Part shown: positions 14,239-14,499 of the stretch, one piece after another
How the letters are laid out: every line of letters starts with the position of its first letter
How positions within the stretch are numbered: the stretch's first letter is position 1
NCBI GenBank assembly: GCA_033720695.1
Contig: JAWWCA010000080.1
Span: 1 to 14,499, forward strand
Reading direction: 5' to 3'
From: DATGQT01 sp033720695
GTDB lineage: Bacteria > Bacteroidota > Rhodothermia > Rhodothermales > Rubricoccaceae
DNA length: 14,499 nt
Position numbers and translations under genes: made by a program
The notes under the pieces: generated by a model
Databases searched by the model: none
Seen by the model: only the letters and a program-made list of their open reading frames with translations
Told to the model about the DNA's origin: nothing

Positions 14239-14499
14239 ATGCCCACCCTCGAAGGGAGCCTCGTCGCACCCGAGGGCGCCCGCTTCGCCCTCGTCTGCAG
14301 CCGCTTCAACGACGCCATCACGCAGCGCCTCCTCGACGGCGCGCTCGACGCCCTCGCCCGCCACGGCGCCGACGCCGAGCAGGTGGACGTTGCCTGGTGC
14401 CCCGGCGCCTTCGAGGTCCCGCTCGTCGCCAAGACGATGGCCGAGAGCGGGCGCTACGACGCCGTCGTTGCCCTGGGGGCGGTGATCCGGGGGGCGACC
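14239..14499 (+). CDS. ribH: 6,7-dimethyl-8-ribityllumazine synthase, 3' end outside the window
   Basis: The first 87 residues are present and the frame is still open at the window end; the full protein is usually about 150-170 residues. The start MPTLEGSLVAPEG leads into FALVCSRFNDAIT, the family's substrate-binding segment (RFN), then AWCPGAFEVPLVAK (the PGAFE loop) and ALGAVIRGAT (the phosphate-binding loop); the catalytic histidine expected just after this lies beyond the window. The enzyme joins ribityl-aminouracil and dihydroxybutanone phosphate to make the immediate precursor of riboflavin, usually as a large cytoplasmic shell. It is transcribed away from the HIT gene, and no other rib gene is visible here. 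Confidence 0.95.
   Translation, partial: MPTLEGSLVAPEGARFALVCSRFNDAITQRLLDGALDALARHGADAEQVDVAWCPGAFEVPLVAKTMAESGRYDAVVALGAVIRGAT

Noticed and set aside
1..14499. tRNA, rRNA, CRISPR, insertion sequence or prophage elements
   Set aside because: Reading both strands I found no CCA-ended cloverleaf, repeat array, transposase or terminal inverted repeats; coding density leaves little room for them.

Overview
The window is extremely GC-rich, densely coded bacterial chromosome with no RNA genes, insertion sequences, phage genes or CRISPR repeats that I can see. Several features suggest a Bacteroidota/Rhodothermota-type organism, perhaps a high-GC marine relative of Salinibacter or Rubricoccus. These are an outer-membrane receptor with an N-terminal carboxypeptidase-regulatory-like domain and a Bacteroidota-style barrel, almost no Shine-Dalgarno sequences, recurring TAnnTT(C/T/G) -7-like boxes a fixed distance before start codons, carotenoid synthesis, sodium-coupled transport and acidic soluble loops. 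The lineage is an inference from these traits, not a measurement.

Layout. 1-2003 (+): the 3' part of a bacterial-type phytoene desaturase (crtI), followed after 2 nt by a small lipoprotein. 2060-5040 (-): a TonB-dependent-receptor-like outer-membrane protein and, downstream of it, a second small lipoprotein that converges on the first. 5270-10623 (+): five tightly packed genes that look like one operon: AGCS-family sodium:amino-acid symporter, small membrane protein, uracil phosphoribosyltransferase (upp), NhaC-family Na+/H+ antiporter and RluA-family pseudouridine synthase. 10688-11365 (+): a stand-alone helix-hairpin-helix protein resembling the N-terminal part of PolX polymerases, preceded by its own -7-like box. 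11370-14097 (-): a HIT-family hydrolase/phosphorylase, a flippase-like membrane protein (LPG-synthase transmembrane family) and a DUF72/YecE protein; the last two overlap by ATGA. 14239-14499 (+): the 5' part of lumazine synthase (ribH), divergent from the HIT gene.

How the genes fit together. The clearest functional link is in the five-gene operon: a symporter that would bring Na+ in with an amino acid is co-transcribed with an antiporter that would export Na+ in exchange for H+. The pyrimidine-salvage and RNA-modification genes look like housekeeping passengers. The remainder is ordinary metabolism and envelope function. I see no convincing new multi-gene defence, mobile or biosynthetic system. 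The points most worth a second look are the extra domains on the two transporters, the orphan PolX-like HhH protein, the HIT protein lacking its usual cysteine pair, and the repeated promoter-like boxes.
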